Positions 63,092 through 64,000 of a DNA stretch of 64,000 nucleotides are shown here, piece by piece. The DNA is from Bacteroidales bacterium (lineage in GTDB: Bacteria; Bacteroidota; Bacteroidia; Bacteroidales; F082): assembly GCA_016936355.1 (NCBI GenBank), contig JAFGYB010000058.1, positions 21,039 through 85,038 of the forward strand. The letters are read 5' to 3'. How positions within the stretch are numbered: the first letter of the stretch is position 1; the number at the start of each line of letters is the position of its first letter. The position numbers were made by a program, and so were the translations under genes. A model generated the notes under the pieces. It had not been told where the DNA came from and did not search any database. It saw nothing but the letters and a program-made list of their open reading frames with translations.

Positions 63092-63511
63092 TTAATACTT
63101 CTGAGAAATTAGTGGGTTCCAAACTGGCCCGGTGAGTGTGAAGACCACTGTTTTCGTTGATTTCGGATCATAATGAAACGAATCCTTATTAGAATCAATA
63201 TATGGGCCACCATTAACATCTATACTCGCCCAAAACCTCCATTGCTCTGGAATGCCAGCATGTGATAAGTCCCAGGTATACTCTTTATCAAAAGCTGATA
63301 GGTCATGAACACTAGATGAAGTACCATTTGCCCCCCAATGTACAGAACACTTCGCAGCAAAAGCCCCATTGTCTATAATTTTCACATACCTAACAGGCAA
63401 TGAATAGATTGTCCCCAAAGGTTTAGATGCATTATTTTCTTTTTTGCAGGAAGTCCCTATCATCATCAACAGGCCAACCAAAAGACTGAGTTTAAAATAT
63501 TGTGTTTTCAT
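63092..63511 (-). CDS. Lipoprotein with thiol-activated-cytolysin C-terminal-like domain (first copy)
   Basis: The 139-residue protein has a lipoprotein signal with a lipobox GTSC (Cys at about 22). The mature part is one domain: GAFAAKCSVHWGANGTSS, then EYTWDLSHAGIPEQWRFWAS, then a terminal KTVVFTLTGPVWNPLIS. The order 'GAY/F-x-A-x-x-x-V-x-W', an aromatic W-x-F-W segment and a final 'T-L-x-G-x-x-x-x-P' resembles the C-terminal immunoglobulin-like domain of thiol-activated cytolysins, but the pore-forming domains are absent. It has a close paralogue at 63649-64000. Role unknown; an outer-surface binding domain is an inference. Confidence 0.7.
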   Translation of the reverse strand: MKTQYFKLSLLVGLLMMIGTSCKKENNASKPLGTIYSLPVRYVKIIDNGAFAAKCSVHWGANGTSSSVHDLSAFDKEYTWDLSHAGIPEQWRFWASIDVNGGPYIDSNKDSFHYDPKSTKTVVFTLTGPVWNPLISQKY

Positions 63512-63648
63512 AACACTTAAATTTTTAATTCATTTCATTAATTGAGTATTCAACAAAAAATAATACAACAAAAACTGGTCAACTGTATTGAATCCGGTAT
63601 CCTTACCTCAAAAGACTACAGAACGCTAGCCGTATACAGCTTTAAACA

Positions 63649-64000
63649 CTACATAATATACGGATTAAGTGTTGTTCCTTGAAGTGTGAAGACCACTGTT
63701 TTTGTTGATTTCGGATCATAATAAAACCGATCCTTGTTGGAATCAATATACTTGCCTGCAATAACATTAATGCTTGCCCAAAACCTCCATTGAGCAGGAA
63801 TACCCTCACTCGACAAGTCCCAGGTATATGCTGTACCTGAGTCTAAATAATGAACACTGGATGAAGTACCGTTTGCCCCCCAATGTACAGCGCAATATGC
63901 AGAATAAGCACCTTTATTTCTAATTGTCACAAACCTAACAGGTATGGTATATATTGTCCTATCTGGCGCAGGTGTAATCTTTTTTTTGGTACAGGAAGTC
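63649..64000 (-). CDS. Lipoprotein with thiol-activated-cytolysin C-terminal-like domain (second copy), 5' end beyond window
   Basis: The frame is open to the window edge; reading from base 64000 it gives TSC (the lipobox end), TKKKITPAPDRTIYTIPVRF and then GAYSAYCAVHWGANGTSSSV. The lipoprotein start itself lies outside. The domain parts GIPAQWRFWASINVIAGKYI and TVVFTLQGTTLNPYIM match the first copy (63092-63511) closely, and the closing GTTLNP is particularly like the IWGTTLYP end of cytolysins. A GTG inside (63928-63930) could be mistaken for a start, but homology and the lipobox continue above it. The two genes are separated by 137 bp and form a tandem duplication. Confidence 0.72.
   Translation of the reverse strand, partial: TSCTKKKITPAPDRTIYTIPVRFVTIRNKGAYSAYCAVHWGANGTSSSVHYLDSGTAYTWDLSSEGIPAQWRFWASINVIAGKYIDSNKDRFYYDPKSTKTVVFTLQGTTLNPYIM

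Noticed and set aside
63005..63112. Short plus-strand ORF starting MKYYPFQKVTFSNLP
   Set aside because: Only 35 codons, overlaps the 3' end of the lipoprotein gene, and has no promoter; kept as unsupported.

Overview
This window looks like a chromosomal segment from a member of the phylum Bacteroidota (class Bacteroidia, probably Bacteroidales or a close order). The clues are AT-rich upstream regions carrying the phylum's own promoter signature (TTTG about 18-19 bp before TAnnTTTG), scarce Shine-Dalgarno sequences, and characteristic families: an S46 dipeptidyl-peptidase, the coaX / outer-membrane protein / TPR / LptC / CNNM gene order, DUF6266, and a membrane-anchored MutS homologue. No rRNA, CRISPR array, prophage or intact insertion sequence is visible. 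Most of the segment is ordinary core genome.

Layout. 1-4920 (minus strand): cell-envelope and cofactor operon coaX - FadL-like outer-membrane protein - TPR lipid/envelope protein - lptC - CNNM/CorC transporter (cut by the window edge). 5063-5135: tRNA-Phe with its own promoter and a strong, probably bidirectional terminator. 5205-16993 (minus): nine tightly packed genes forming a near-complete pentose-phosphate pathway operon (gnd, zwf, pgl, tkt, rpiB, tal, pgi) that ends with a HAD sugar phosphatase and a GH63-type glucosidase. 17221-25333: RNA helicase, manA plus a hotdog thioesterase-like gene, an FG-GAP surface protein, GNAT acetyltransferase, flavodoxin, and an alr / M20 amidohydrolase pair. 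25471-29591: a decayed MutS fragment, an AT-rich LTA-synthase-like sulfatase gene, and the intact membrane MutS homologue. 29822-31659: a secreted protein, a tiny membrane protein and DUF6266. 32171-38862 (plus): an MacAB-like efflux operon (ATPase, two permeases, adaptor) followed by an S46 dipeptidyl-peptidase. 38955-49410: outer-membrane protein, S9 peptidase, GT-C glycosyltransferase-like protein, nitronate monooxygenase family protein, acyl-CoA dehydrogenase, membrane LytTR regulator and ClC channel/transporter. 49531-54827: pheS, periplasmic cyclophilin, thymidine kinase, an acidic protein with rsmI, and NDH-2. 54965-59723 (minus): a frameshifted polytopic membrane protein, a leucine-rich-repeat surface protein and a secreted companion. 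59838-64000: a second, Bacillus-type pgi, a small secreted protein, an interspersed palindromic repeat, an isochorismatase-family hydrolase, and a tandem pair of lipoproteins whose single domain resembles the C-terminal domain of thiol-activated cytolysins.

How the genes work together. The central operon couples glucose release (GH63-like enzyme), sugar phosphate handling (HAD phosphatase or phosphoglucomutase, Pgi) and both branches of the pentose-phosphate pathway, which would supply NADPH and pentoses under a single promoter; only ribulose-phosphate epimerase is missing. A second Pgi of a different sequence subfamily is encoded separately at 59838-61181. Peptidases S46 and S9 fit the amino-acid/dipeptide-based nutrition common in this group.

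The points most worth a second look are the pentose-phosphate operon with its pgi duplication, the MutS relic beside an AT-rich inserted-looking gene, the cytolysin-C-like lipoprotein pair, the frameshifted membrane protein, and two structured intergenic elements (61334-61365 and 62134-62227). I found no convincing novel defence system. Function calls come from reading translated sequence and recalled family motifs; no database search was run.
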